From: Brevibacillus brevis
GTDB lineage: Bacteria > Bacillota > Bacilli > Brevibacillales > Brevibacillaceae
Assembly: GCF_001039275.2 (NCBI RefSeq)
Contig: NZ_CP030117.1
Location: 6,365,001 to 6,429,000 of the forward strand
DNA: 64,000 bases
Direction: 5' to 3'
In this document: in pieces, positions 26,573-34,431 of the stretch
Layout of the letters: the number at the start of each line of letters is the position of its first letter
Numbering within the stretch: position 1 is the stretch's first letter
Program-made: the position numbers and the translations under genes
The notes under the pieces: generated by a model
Database searches by the model: none
Told to the model about the DNA's origin: nothing
Seen by the model: the letters and a program-made list of their open reading frames with translations, nothing else

Positions 26573-27469
26573 ATGAATTTATATACTTTTAAGGAATTAG
26601 TCAGCAACTTAGAAAATATTAGTTGGAAACTTGACAGGTTTAGAATCCATACTGTTAATCACATAAACAAATTTTTCGAAGATCAAAATTGTGCAGAAGC
26701 CGACATTAATCTACCTTGTGCAGAGTGGGATGAGGAAGAACGTGAGGAATTCGAAAGTGAATGGGCGTATTTAGGTAATAATGTTGTTGCATCGCTATAC
26801 AGTGAGATGGGATGGGATTATGAAGAGCTTTCTTCAATTAAAACCATCCAAAGATCTTATCTTGCTGATTGTAGTTATTATAACTATACATTTTATGATG
26901 TTTGGAAGAAAATTATTCAATGCGATAACGTCGAGTTTTGCTATGCAATGAATGTATTAAGATATCTTGTTTATGAAAGAACAAAATTAGGCAACTCTAT
27001 TGTCAATATTACAGACTATGCACTAAAAAAATACGAATTAATTGTGATTCGAGATTTGCTATCTCACCAAAAACGACCGACAGTTTTTATTGCCATGAGC
27101 TTCGCTGATGAACTGAGAGAAGCCGGAAGATACATATGTGATTCTATAAAGGCAGCTGGATATGAACCAATATTAATGCATCAAAAGGAACATAATGAAT
27201 GGATCGTCCCTGAAATAATATATGAAATAAAACGAAGCTTATTTGTAGTTGCCGATTTTACAGGACAAAAAAACGGCGTTTATTATGAAGCAGGATTTTC
27301 TAAAGCCCTCGATAAAGTTGTCATCATGACTTGTAGAAAAGACAGCTTTAATGATGTGAATTTTGATACAAGTCAAATTAATCATATAGTATGGGAAAAT
27401 GAAAATGATCTATATGAGAAGTTACTTACCCGAATAGTTAAAACAATTGGGCGCAATGAAGTTATTTAA
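26573..27469 (+). CDS. TIR/nucleoside-deoxyribosyltransferase-like effector candidate
   Basis: 298 residues, ATG preceded by GAGGGG. Residues 1-165 are a helical acidic region with no known motif. Residues 168-290 form a Rossmannoid domain of the nucleoside 2-deoxyribosyltransferase/TIR-like class: TVFIAMSFADELREAG, SIKAAGYEPILM, LFVVADFTGQ, and the conserved Glu239 in GVYYEAGFSKAL. In NDT enzymes the equivalent Glu is the catalytic nucleophile; related domains in defence genes are suspected to cleave or bind nucleotides such as NAD. It is convergent to the TIR-caspase operon and in the same module. The defence role is inference. Confidence 0.78.
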   Translation: MNLYTFKELVSNLENISWKLDRFRIHTVNHINKFFEDQNCAEADINLPCAEWDEEEREEFESEWAYLGNNVVASLYSEMGWDYEELSSIKTIQRSYLADCSYYNYTFYDVWKKIIQCDNVEFCYAMNVLRYLVYERTKLGNSIVNITDYALKKYELIVIRDLLSHQKRPTVFIAMSFADELREAGRYICDSIKAAGYEPILMHQKEHNEWIVPEIIYEIKRSLFVVADFTGQKNGVYYEAGFSKALDKVVIMTCRKDSFNDVNFDTSQINHIVWENENDLYEKLLTRIVKTIGRNEVI

Positions 27470-27477
27470 TTTTATCT

Positions 27478-27518
27478 AAAAAGAAGCGACCGCAAATTAT
27501 TCTCGGTCGCTTCTTTTT
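27478..27518. terminator. Strong bidirectional terminator
   Basis: AAAAAGAAGCGACCG / CGGTCGCTTCTTTTT, a 15-pair stem between the convergent effector and caspase genes. Confidence 0.92.
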
Positions 27519-28476
27519 AGATTCTCTCATTCTTCACTAGATTCCAATAATGCATTCCTAAAGGTGTTAATTCGCAGGATTTACTGTTTATGGCTGCAAA
27601 ATACATATGTTCCGCACCGATCGGTACTACCAGGTTTACACGATTATAATTTTGTAGCACTCTAAATATTTTTGTGTTTTCTTCGAAGGGGTGTTCACTC
27701 TCTGGCTCGAATGAAGGATCCAGTTGAAATTGGCTACTTATTTCTTCAAAAAGGTCAGGTAGCAATTTTAAATCAGAAAGACTAATCGGTGGATTTACTT
27801 TTCGTAAGGAAACGAAATTCTTTACATTTGTTTTAAATATCGGTCTCTGCTCCCACGGACCTAATGACTGATCTATGTGAGCATACACACTTCCTGGAGT
27901 AATTTCTCCAACGAGATTTGAGGAACCACCGTTTAATGCATCAACAAAAAGTGTAGTAAACACTCCACTTCCATTCATTTCTGTAGCATATTGTTTTGCA
28001 CTTGATGCGGTCAGTATCGTTACTCCTTCACTCAACAAGGCATTATTATCTGATATATTAGTACCTGCTATTCCAGAATGGCAGCTATCTAACACAATTA
28101 TTTTATTTTTTGCCCTAGATGTATTCACAATAGCAAGGAGTTCATTTAAAGACAGTCCATCATCTCCATCCTTGCAATCAGAGGTAAGTAGAAAGCCACC
28201 AACACTCTCGATATATCCATGCCCAGCAAAATAAAATAATGCGACTTCACAGTCATCATAAAAAAGTTCTTGTACATTATCCTTCAACTGTCTTCTTGAA
28301 ATAGCACTGTCTTCACCCATAGCTACCATCAAATTGACAGAAAAATTGATTGTACCATCACTATTTCTATCAAGCACTGATTTGATAGAATATGCATCAT
28401 TTACACAACCATATAGTGGGGAAATTTCTTTGTAGTAATTGATTCCGACAACCAATGCTTTTCTGTTTATCGACAT
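27517..28476 (-). CDS. Caspase-like (C14) protease, type IV Thoeris-like effector
   Basis: 319 residues. Caspase/metacaspase fold: RKALVVGINYYKE at the N-terminus, catalytic His86 in YFAGHGYIE and Cys132 in IIVLDSCHSGIAG. The last 90 residues form an extra domain that may sense a ligand. The ATG directly follows the stop of the TIR gene (TAG-ATG), so the two are translationally coupled. A TIR protein paired with a caspase-like protease matches the type IV Thoeris arrangement described recently, in which a TIR-made NAD-derived signal switches on the protease to kill the infected cell. Function here is by analogy. Confidence 0.85.
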   Translation of the reverse strand: MSINRKALVVGINYYKEISPLYGCVNDAYSIKSVLDRNSDGTINFSVNLMVAMGEDSAISRRQLKDNVQELFYDDCEVALFYFAGHGYIESVGGFLLTSDCKDGDDGLSLNELLAIVNTSRAKNKIIVLDSCHSGIAGTNISDNNALLSEGVTILTASSAKQYATEMNGSGVFTTLFVDALNGGSSNLVGEITPGSVYAHIDQSLGPWEQRPIFKTNVKNFVSLRKVNPPISLSDLKLLPDLFEEISSQFQLDPSFEPESEHPFEENTKIFRVLQNYNRVNLVVPIGAEHMYFAAINSKSCELTPLGMHYWNLVKNERI

Positions 28477-28887
28477 CTATTTGTTCTTCCCTTCCCCCAT
28501 CATCTGGTCAATTTTCTCTGCGATTTTTTCCCAATCCCACTTTACTACCCTACTTCTTAGCAATCCATCTGGCAAATTACTGCTCGAATCCGCTCCGCCA
28601 ACATAAACTCCAAATATAGGAACGTCGTTATCCTTTGCCATTTTTATCTCTTTTTTTACTCCTGTTGCACTAGCCATGTACTTTCCTACCAAGACAATGA
28701 GCATATTTGTTTTCTTTATCTTCTCTTCAACAATAGCCTCCCACTTGCTTTGAGGCATAGAGGATTTAGCCGACCAGTCTTGAATGGAGAATGGTGTTTT
28801 AGAGTTCTTACTCTGACCAATAAATAGTGTCTTTTCTGTGCTATCATGATCATAATCGAAGCTAATAAATGCTCTTGGGTCTGCCAA
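28477..28887 (-). CDS. ThsB-like TIR protein (MTH538/DUF1863 class)
   Basis: 136 residues from TTG at 28887 with AAGGGG nine bases upstream. The ThsB-type TIR pattern is clear: AFISFDYDHDSTEKTLFIGQ, NSKTPFSIQDWSAK, WEAIVEEKIKKTNMLIVLVG and SATGVKKEIKMAKDN. In Thoeris systems such TIR proteins detect phage and make a cyclic ADP-ribose-type messenger. It is directly fused in an operon to the caspase-like gene. AT-rich composition sets the pair apart from the host core genes. Confidence 0.88.
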   Translation of the reverse strand: MADPRAFISFDYDHDSTEKTLFIGQSKNSKTPFSIQDWSAKSSMPQSKWEAIVEEKIKKTNMLIVLVGKYMASATGVKKEIKMAKDNDVPIFGVYVGGADSSSNLPDGLLRSRVVKWDWEKIAEKIDQMMGEGKNK

Positions 28888-29209
28888 GTTACTATCCCCT
28901 TTCGAATATAGAAAACCACAACCATAACTCCCGTTCGCTTAGTTCATTACACTTTTATTTTTCTTACTATTCAATATATTACCTCCGAAGCAAACGGAAA
29001 ACAATCCGTTTCACTGACAAAAGCAGGACGGGTTGTTTACTTTAGTAGGTAATTTAGCCTCAAATTGGATCTGAGTAACCCAGAAAATGACTTACAGTCC
29101 TACCAAAGTTACTTTTGCATCTCAACCAATCTGTTCTTCTAGGTTTTCGCTATGGTAGAAACCTTAATACAAACGGATTACTGAGGTTATCAATTCTTCT
29201 GACAGACCC
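28888..29209. other. Intergenic region between the two TIR operons
   Basis: Should contain the promoter of the TIR-caspase operon at its left side. A hairpin AAACGGA / TCCGTTT at about 28991-29010 may end the upstream protease transcript. No coding sequence or repeat copy seen. Confidence 0.5.
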
Positions 29210-30475
29210 TTAAAAGTCTTTAAGTTTTCTTTTTATTATTTTTTCATATATTTTAGTTATTAAAATCATTATTATCATAAGCATCAATGGGGGGATAGCT
29301 AAAAATTTTAGTTTAGGAAAAATAGCTACTATGCATAAAAAACATAATGAAAGGAAGAATAGGGATATAGTAATCAATCTTAATTTCTCTATCCAAACTT
29401 TGTTTAAACGGAATGCTCTAACTATCTTTACAATGTTCCAAGCTACACATCCCCCTGTAATAATTGCGAAAAATGTAATCAAAGCAAGATGCGTGTTTCC
29501 GTTAAATAATTCAGTCCATTTTTTTGTGGCCATATTAATTATTACATCGCCTAATTTTGAAGTGTATTGCAAGCTTTTATTTACCATATATAAAGTTCCG
29601 GTTACAGATATTAAAATGGAAATAACAATTGCCCTACTTCGTCTCCAGTCTTTACGAATGTATTTAAAATAGTAATATTTATTAATTATTTTATAGCGCA
29701 TTATTGAAGGAAGATGAGAATTAAAGATTATATCATCAAACTCACCTAAAACATTTTGTTTATCCTCTCTAAATAATTTAGCGAATTTTCTACTTTTCGT
29801 TAAATCAATTGCTAATTTATCAGCAAGTATTTCATCAATAAGTATTCGATATAGATTGAAGCTTATAGATACCAGAAACAAAAACATAAATGAACAAAAA
29901 ATCCAAAGTGAAGTTAAAGTATTTAATGTAAATAATTTTGAAATTTTACTATTATTAGCTTTTTCATCAACTCTTTGTAGCTTTTGATAAACACTTTTAA
30001 TTAAATTGTGTATTTCATAGTTTATAAGTGTGATGCTCCAATTCTTAACGTGATGTAGTTCATGGCACACAACTGCAAGTATAATATCTTTATTAATAGA
30101 TGAAACAAACAATCCTTTATTCAACGAAACAATACCATACTTGGCATTACCCACTGCATAAGCGTTAATATCATAATTGTCATTAACAAAGAAGTCTACC
30201 CTCTTAATAATCCCTAATTGTTGCAAATAGTTATTTATTGGCTCTTCATATTCAGGATATACTTTAAATAAAGGTATTCCCCTTCCTTCTAAAGTGAACG
30301 GTTCTCTAGACTTTTTAATGAATATTATTATCACAGGTAATAATACAGAAGTTGTAATTATATAATCTATCCAATTAAATACATGATCACTTAGCTGAAC
30401 TGTTACAAGAAAAGGTAGGATAATTAGTTTAGGTAATAAACTTACAAACCATCCTACGGTCAATAAATATGCCAC
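29210..30475 (-). CDS. Membrane M48-type zinc metalloprotease paired with a TIR protein
   Basis: 421 residues from a GTG at 30475. Two N-terminal membrane helices (10-52), a cytosolic catalytic region with the zinc motif HELHH at 138-142 and the third ligand Glu215 in DEILADKLA, then further membrane helices (188-208, 280-300, 325-345, 365-410). This is the M48 (HtpX/Ste24-like) layout. The GTG has no ribosome site; the same frame reaches up to an ATT 13 codons earlier, 10 bases after GGAG, so the true start may be that rare codon (ISKIYRIIT...). It lies 54 bases after a TIR gene and probably shares its transcript. A TIR-triggered membrane protease is a plausible abortive-infection effector, but I know of no described system of this make-up. 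Confidence 0.82.
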   Translation of the reverse strand: MAYLLTVGWFVSLLPKLIILPFLVTVQLSDHVFNWIDYIITTSVLLPVIIIFIKKSREPFTLEGRGIPLFKVYPEYEEPINNYLQQLGIIKRVDFFVNDNYDINAYAVGNAKYGIVSLNKGLFVSSINKDIILAVVCHELHHVKNWSITLINYEIHNLIKSVYQKLQRVDEKANNSKISKLFTLNTLTSLWIFCSFMFLFLVSISFNLYRILIDEILADKLAIDLTKSRKFAKLFREDKQNVLGEFDDIIFNSHLPSIMRYKIINKYYYFKYIRKDWRRSRAIVISILISVTGTLYMVNKSLQYTSKLGDVIINMATKKWTELFNGNTHLALITFFAIITGGCVAWNIVKIVRAFRLNKVWIEKLRLITISLFFLSLCFLCIVAIFPKLKFLAIPPLMLMIIMILITKIYEKIIKRKLKDF

Positions 30476-30529
30476 AGTGATAATTCGATATATTTTGCTA
30501 ATATACGTTCAACTCCGATAAATTTTCAT

Positions 30530-31030
30530 CTAAATTGGTTGGCCTAATTTAGTTTTCAAACTACGGTGGAATGCCTCTGCATAATTAGGTGTTATTCTTC
30601 CCAGTAACCCCCTTTCAATTGTCTGTTCCCGTATAATCACTCTCTTATCTTTAATCAGTATTGAAATATATTGATCTAAGTCATTTTTAGATTTAAGTAA
30701 TGGCCATTTCCATAAATACTCTGGTATTTGATCCTGTTTGGGAAATGTAACAAAACTAGATATAGGATACTCTTTTTCAGTAGCTAACCCTATTTCGAAA
30801 GGTACCCACCATGAAAGTTTTGTATTTTCCGAAAGTACTGCAATCAAATGTGAACATTCACTTAATTTATTTCTTAGATGGTTAGTAAGATTATCACCAG
30901 AGCCACTAAGTTGCTTATCTAAGACATCCAAATAATAATCAATATTATGCAATAATAAATAATTTGCGATCCTTATCGCTGTATCACAATCTTCTTGTTT
31001 ATGCGAAATAAATATTTTTAACATTTCCAT
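30530..31030 (-). CDS. TIR-domain protein upstream of an M48 protease
   Basis: 166 residues, a single TIR domain: LKIFISHKQEDCDTAIRIAN, DVLDKQLSGSGDNL, HLIAVLSENTKLSWW and the catalytic-type Glu79 in WWVPFEIGLATEKE. The Glu in this context is the NADase catalytic residue of prokaryotic and plant TIRs. No receptor or oligomerisation domain is attached, so it resembles the messenger-making TIRs of Thoeris rather than a self-contained effector. It heads the operon with the membrane metalloprotease. Confidence 0.87.
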   Translation of the reverse strand: MEMLKIFISHKQEDCDTAIRIANYLLLHNIDYYLDVLDKQLSGSGDNLTNHLRNKLSECSHLIAVLSENTKLSWWVPFEIGLATEKEYPISSFVTFPKQDQIPEYLWKWPLLKSKNDLDQYISILIKDKRVIIREQTIERGLLGRITPNYAEAFHRSLKTKLGQPI

Positions 31031-31396
31031 TACTCTCCCTTTTTACAAAAAGTAACAACATATCTCTCTCATTCAAGACGATAAGGAACTAAAATTTAAG
31101 TTAATTGGAGAGCCTTTCGAGAGTAGTATCAATTTTCTAGTTTAGGATTTTTTACTGCATCATCAATACCAAAATATATTTATTTTAAAGTTTAAATTAT
31201 ACAATACTTGTAACTTCTGTTATTAAACCGTGGCGCTCGGTAGTAATTGTTCTCTACTCGAAAATACTTGATTCAGTATACTGTTAGCTAGAATATTTTC
31301 TGTAATTGCTTTGTGCATACAGGAATGCCTTGTCCACTTTATTAACCCTCAAACTAATAAAATTAACCACACTTATAACATAGGTATATATTACTA

Positions 31397-31414
31397 CAAA
31401 CAAACGTTTGTTTG
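31397..31414. promoter_or_regulatory. Perfect 18-base palindrome, candidate operator
   Basis: CAAACAAACGTTTGTTTG is fully self-complementary, in AT-rich DNA upstream of the TIR-protease operon. Palindromes of this length typically bind TetR- or Xre-type repressors; which protein, if any, is unknown. Confidence 0.45.
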
Positions 31415-31511
31415 CAATTTTTTACCTTAGACTTAAGACTTATTATAATTTCGCTGTATTTTTATCTATAAATTTCCAATACTCAACCTCCTAAATTAAA
31501 CTAACAGTTTC

Positions 31512-31541
31512 AAAAAAACCTCGATCTAAAGAGATACGAGG
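31512..31541 (-). terminator. Minus-strand terminator-like hairpin
   Basis: CCTCG / CGAGG stem with a 13-base loop; on the minus strand the second arm is followed by TTTTTTTG. Confidence 0.45.
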
Positions 31542-31670
31542 CTCGAAAAGACATCATCATTTTTCATTTGTTTTTACTCTAAACCTTCTTGTCCGATACC
31601 ACTTTTTCAACATTCTCTCTTAAGCTTATTATTAGTGTTTATCAAATACAATCTCCTGCCTAATCCTGTG

Positions 31671-31720
31671 TACCATCACTTATGATAAGGCTCAGCTTAA
31701 CGGGTCTATCGGCGAAAATT
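31671..31720 (-). repeat. rlmH-end-like repeat copy 1 (att-like)
   Basis: Minus strand: AAGCTGAGCCTTATCATAAG then TGATGG. It encodes E-P-Y-H-K-stop exactly as rlmH ends, with synonymous changes. The plus-side flank CTATCGGCGAAAATT is shared with copy 6. It separates the restriction-modification module from the TIR-rich module. Confidence 0.8.
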
Positions 31721-31747
31721 AAAGGGCACCCATAGTAGGTGCCCTTT
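31721..31747. terminator. Terminator abutting att-like repeat
   Basis: AAAGGGCACC / GGTGCCCTTT with a seven-base loop, starting at the first base after repeat copy 1. Confidence 0.8.
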
Positions 31748-31887
31748 GAAGTTCAGAACTGGAGTTCTGTGCTATACATAAATCTACAATTCACCGTTGC
31801 TTGCTTCCAAGCATTGATCTGAATTTGCTTTCATATCTAAATGGTGAAGTCAGAAGAAAGATCTAATCACACTATTAAAGTGTCAAT

Positions 31888-32301
31888 CTAAACAAAAAAT
31901 CTTCTGAACAAGTTTGGGTATTCCTCAGGTGGTATGGGGTCGTTATTTGGTCCCTTTCTAATGTAATATTTACCGTCATACAACGAAGGTTCATTTCTAC
32001 TTTCAATTTGGAATATCAGTATTGATTTTTCATAGTAATTAATAAGTTTTATATTTCTTGAAATCTGATTTTTATCAGCTTCTGAAATTGGCATAGAAGC
32101 TATTCTTTGAATGATGAATTGGAAATAGCTATCAAGACCATTTTTATATTTTGATGCTTCACCCTGAATACCAGTAATATGAAATTTATTGAATAAAGTT
32201 GAACTTGTTCCGTAAATTGCTTCCACTCGTTTGGCTGCTACATCATTATCAGCTACTCCAATAATTACGTAACCAACAATATCCGGACCAACGTTGGCCA
32301 T
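31888..32301 (-). pseudogene. 5'-truncated AlbA_2/Schlafen-type protein
   Basis: The 137-residue frame from ATG 32301 shows the C-terminal part of an AlbA_2 (Schlafen-like) nucleic-acid-binding domain: VGYVIIGVADND, FHITGIQGEA and YDGKYYIRKGPNN. The frame is also open upstream as far as about 32425 with domain-like sense (FHRLGGDGGFDDELFQKVIK), but there is no start codon with a ribosome site there and it runs into the oppositely oriented Xre gene. The N-terminus has therefore probably been lost by rearrangement. Intact relatives act in defence or regulation. Confidence 0.6.
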
Positions 32302-32394
32302 TGCAGTTAAGGTCTTAATAACTTTCTGAAAAAGTTCGTCATCAAACCCGCCATCACCTCCAAGCCTATGAAACCCTTGTTTGATGAGCGAGTT

Positions 32395-32619
32395 ATGGCA
32401 AAAAAAGTTATCGTAAAGATACCGGAATTAATAAAGCGTAAGGGCATTTCATTACGCAAGTTATTTCTACTAACAGATATTCGGCATGCAGCTCTAAGCG
32501 AACTCTCTAACCAGAAGCGTCAAAATATTAACTTTCAACACATTGAGCGGATAGCTGATACTTTTGAGATCAACGATATTCGTGAGATTATTGATTTAAT
32601 CGATACTGAGGATAAGTGA
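32395..32619 (+). CDS. Small Xre/Cro-type HTH regulator (YozG-like)
   Basis: 74 residues from ATG at 32395; an ATG nine codons earlier is possible but lies in the remnant of the opposite gene. A single HTH: IPELIKRKGISLRKLFLLT, HAALSELSNQKRQNINFQHI and IERIADTFEINDIREIIDLI. Such small Cro-like proteins control phage or mobile-element genes. It is alone on the plus strand before a strong terminator. Confidence 0.8.
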   Translation: MAKKVIVKIPELIKRKGISLRKLFLLTDIRHAALSELSNQKRQNINFQHIERIADTFEINDIREIIDLIDTEDK

Positions 32620-32740
32620 GTCGACTATAATTAGACGTTTTTTCTTTCTATCCTAATTTCCAAATGGTTACATACTCTTTAAACAAGGTAATTACAGCGC
32701 TATCCTCTCTGCCAATAAGAATCTCAGACTAGCTAAACGA

Positions 32741-32781
32741 AACAGCCCCCTACGACCATTACGTCGATTTAGGGGGCTGTT
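32741..32781. terminator. Strong bidirectional terminator
   Basis: AACAGCCCCCTA / TAGGGGGCTGTT, perfect 12-pair stem, with a further CGAC/GTCG pairing in the loop. Confidence 0.88.
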
Positions 32782-32883
32782 ACTATTAAAGGGCTATACT
32801 TCTTCTATCCGCTTAATAGCTTAATAGCTTAATAATACTATTCTAGACAAAGTGGTTACTGGCGTTTAAGTTAGTTGGACTCT

Positions 32884-33069
32884 TCACCTGCTTTCCTCGA
32901 TTGGTAGGTCTTTATATTTGCTCCAACAATCGTATCCTTTTAACAAGTAAGCTTGATACTGATGTTGGATCCATTCCTCAAGTTCCATATTGACGTTAAC
33001 GTGATATTTCAACAAATACCTCTTCATCAGCTCATCAATTTGCTCTTGGACTTCTTCCCATTTCAACAT
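32884..33069 (-). CDS. Small hypothetical protein
   Basis: 61 residues, start supported by AAGGAG ten bases upstream. Acidic, helical (VQEQIDELMKRYLLKYHVNV), with a Trp/Tyr-rich end (YLLKGYDCWSKYKDLP). No family recognised. It follows the terminase-like gene on the same strand and may be phage-derived. Confidence 0.6.
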   Translation of the reverse strand: MLKWEEVQEQIDELMKRYLLKYHVNVNMELEEWIQHQYQAYLLKGYDCWSKYKDLPIEESR

Positions 33070-33195
33070 CTATTACTTCTCCTTCCAACGATTCGCTTGG
33101 TTCTCCTGATCATACGAAACTAGGTGATGGAGTCCAAAGTCTCGTTTTGGAAGTTTTTACGTGTGTCCTGAATCGATTTATTGTGGAGAACTTCT

Positions 33196-33867
33196 TCATT
33201 CTCCGTTATTCCTAGTTTTTCCCTTTTCGCTCTCTTCTTCCTCGATAGCCGCATATACCTCGCCCAAGCCCACAGATGCATAGTATTCGCGTGTGGCCCT
33301 TTCCATCTCGGCAAAGACTTCTTCATGCTTCTCTTCCGGTATGAACTTCAGTAGGACAGCCGTGATCGCAGCTTCCTTTCCAGCCTCACGGTGTCTAATC
33401 TCTTCTACACCATACATCGTAAGTCCACCATGCTGCCCATTTGTAAGCTTGTTCTTCATCTCAATAGCCTTGATAGCCGTTTGTGGGGATATGACTTCCA
33501 TCTCTCTCAGCGTGTCCATACCCTTTTGGATAATTGCATCAAGCATCTCAAGGTCAGCCCGCACTCTTGCCTTAGAACGTTTTGTAACGACTTTCTTCAC
33601 GGGAAACGTATCGTCACTCTGTTTTTTAAACTTCTTCGTTTCAGGATCATATTCACGAACAAAACCCGTACCTTCGCGAGTAATTGACTCGTAGATCGTC
33701 TTATTACGCCGTTTGGCGTAGGTGTAAACGGTAGGCGTCGAGATTGAGAAGCCTTCGCTCCGTAGCCATTCAGCGCATTTATTCGAACTAATCCCCTCGT
33801 CTAGCATTTCGTCCAAGAACGGACGTTTTTCCCACTTTAAAAGCTTGTCTAACTTACCCGCCATCAT
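33196..33867 (-). CDS. Phage terminase-small-subunit-like protein
   Basis: About 223 residues from ATG 33867 or 33864 (GAGG and GGGG upstream). An N-terminal HTH (FLDEMLDEGISSNKCAEWLR, FSISTPTVYTYAKRR), a basic middle part and a helical C-terminal half (AITAVLLKFIPEEKHEEVF, YYASVGLGEVYAAIEEEE). HTH plus coiled helical body resembles small terminase subunits or other phage DNA-binding proteins, but I cannot assign it firmly. Truncated copies of its C-terminal part occur at 24299-24355, 36449-36544 and 36585-36659, beside att-like repeats, so this gene family seems tied to the cassettes. Confidence 0.6.
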   Translation of the reverse strand: MMAGKLDKLLKWEKRPFLDEMLDEGISSNKCAEWLRSEGFSISTPTVYTYAKRRNKTIYESITREGTGFVREYDPETKKFKKQSDDTFPVKKVVTKRSKARVRADLEMLDAIIQKGMDTLREMEVISPQTAIKAIEMKNKLTNGQHGGLTMYGVEEIRHREAGKEAAITAVLLKFIPEEKHEEVFAEMERATREYYASVGLGEVYAAIEEEESEKGKTRNNGE

Positions 33868-34093
33868 GTTCACCCCAAACCTCGCTCGTAGTATCTATGA
33901 ATATAGTCGGCATTTGTTTGGAGTTTTAAAAAGGGAGATAACGGGTGACTTGTTCGTTCACATGAACAATTAGACTATTAAATAGTTCACACGCAACTTT
34001 TAAACTTTAGTTACTTCTTCTTCCACATGGTCCGATTTTAGTATTTTTGTGATAACATTATTCTGAAAAGTTGGGAGCGGTGGCAAGTCAAAC

Positions 34094-34399
34094 ATGGTGA
34101 GTTTTGAGCGTGTTAAAGCTTCGGTGGGATTATCAAACTTTGTTGAATATTACGAAGACTATCGAAAATATTTTGATCAACCTTCTGCTTCTAACAAGGA
34201 ACAGCTTGCCCAAAAGTTGTTGGTTTCGAATCTACAGGCGTCATCGATCGGTGCTCAGATCACTAGAATAAACAGCACCACTATCATTTTCTCAAATAAA
34301 TGGGAAAAGGAGATTCTTATGGCAGCAATTAATTCAAGTCATCCGAGTGTTAAAGAAGCAATTAAGTCCAAGGCAAGGGAGTTATTAAAGAGCTTATAA
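34094..34399 (+). CDS. Small protein upstream of NotI-family nuclease
   Basis: 101 residues with GGGAGCGG before the ATG. Mostly helical: RVKASVGLSNFVEYYEDYRK, KEQLAQKLLVSNLQAS, HPSVKEAIKSKARELL. It is 32 bases upstream of the restriction gene on the same strand, so it is likely cotranscribed. It might be a controller-like or accessory protein of the restriction-modification locus, although no HTH is evident. Family not recognised. Confidence 0.6.
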   Translation: MVSFERVKASVGLSNFVEYYEDYRKYFDQPSASNKEQLAQKLLVSNLQASSIGAQITRINSTTIIFSNKWEKEILMAAINSSHPSVKEAIKSKARELLKSL

Positions 34400-34431
34400 G
34401 TTTCAAGGTAATCCAAGGGGGAAACTTAAAA

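Larger units (their letters stand above)
31031..31887. other. AT-rich non-coding stretch with regulatory elements and module boundary
   Basis: No gene found in 857 bp. It contains a perfect 18-base palindrome (31397-31414), a minus-strand terminator-like hairpin near 31512-31541, the rlmH-end-like repeat copy 1 (31671-31720) and directly behind it a strong terminator (31721-31747). The promoter of the TIR-protease operon should be in 31031-31400. Confidence 0.6.

Noticed and set aside
33120..33326. Minus-strand frame overlapping the end of the terminase-like gene
   Set aside because: It is in a different frame from the better-supported gene, lacks a ribosome site, and only its tail lies outside that gene.
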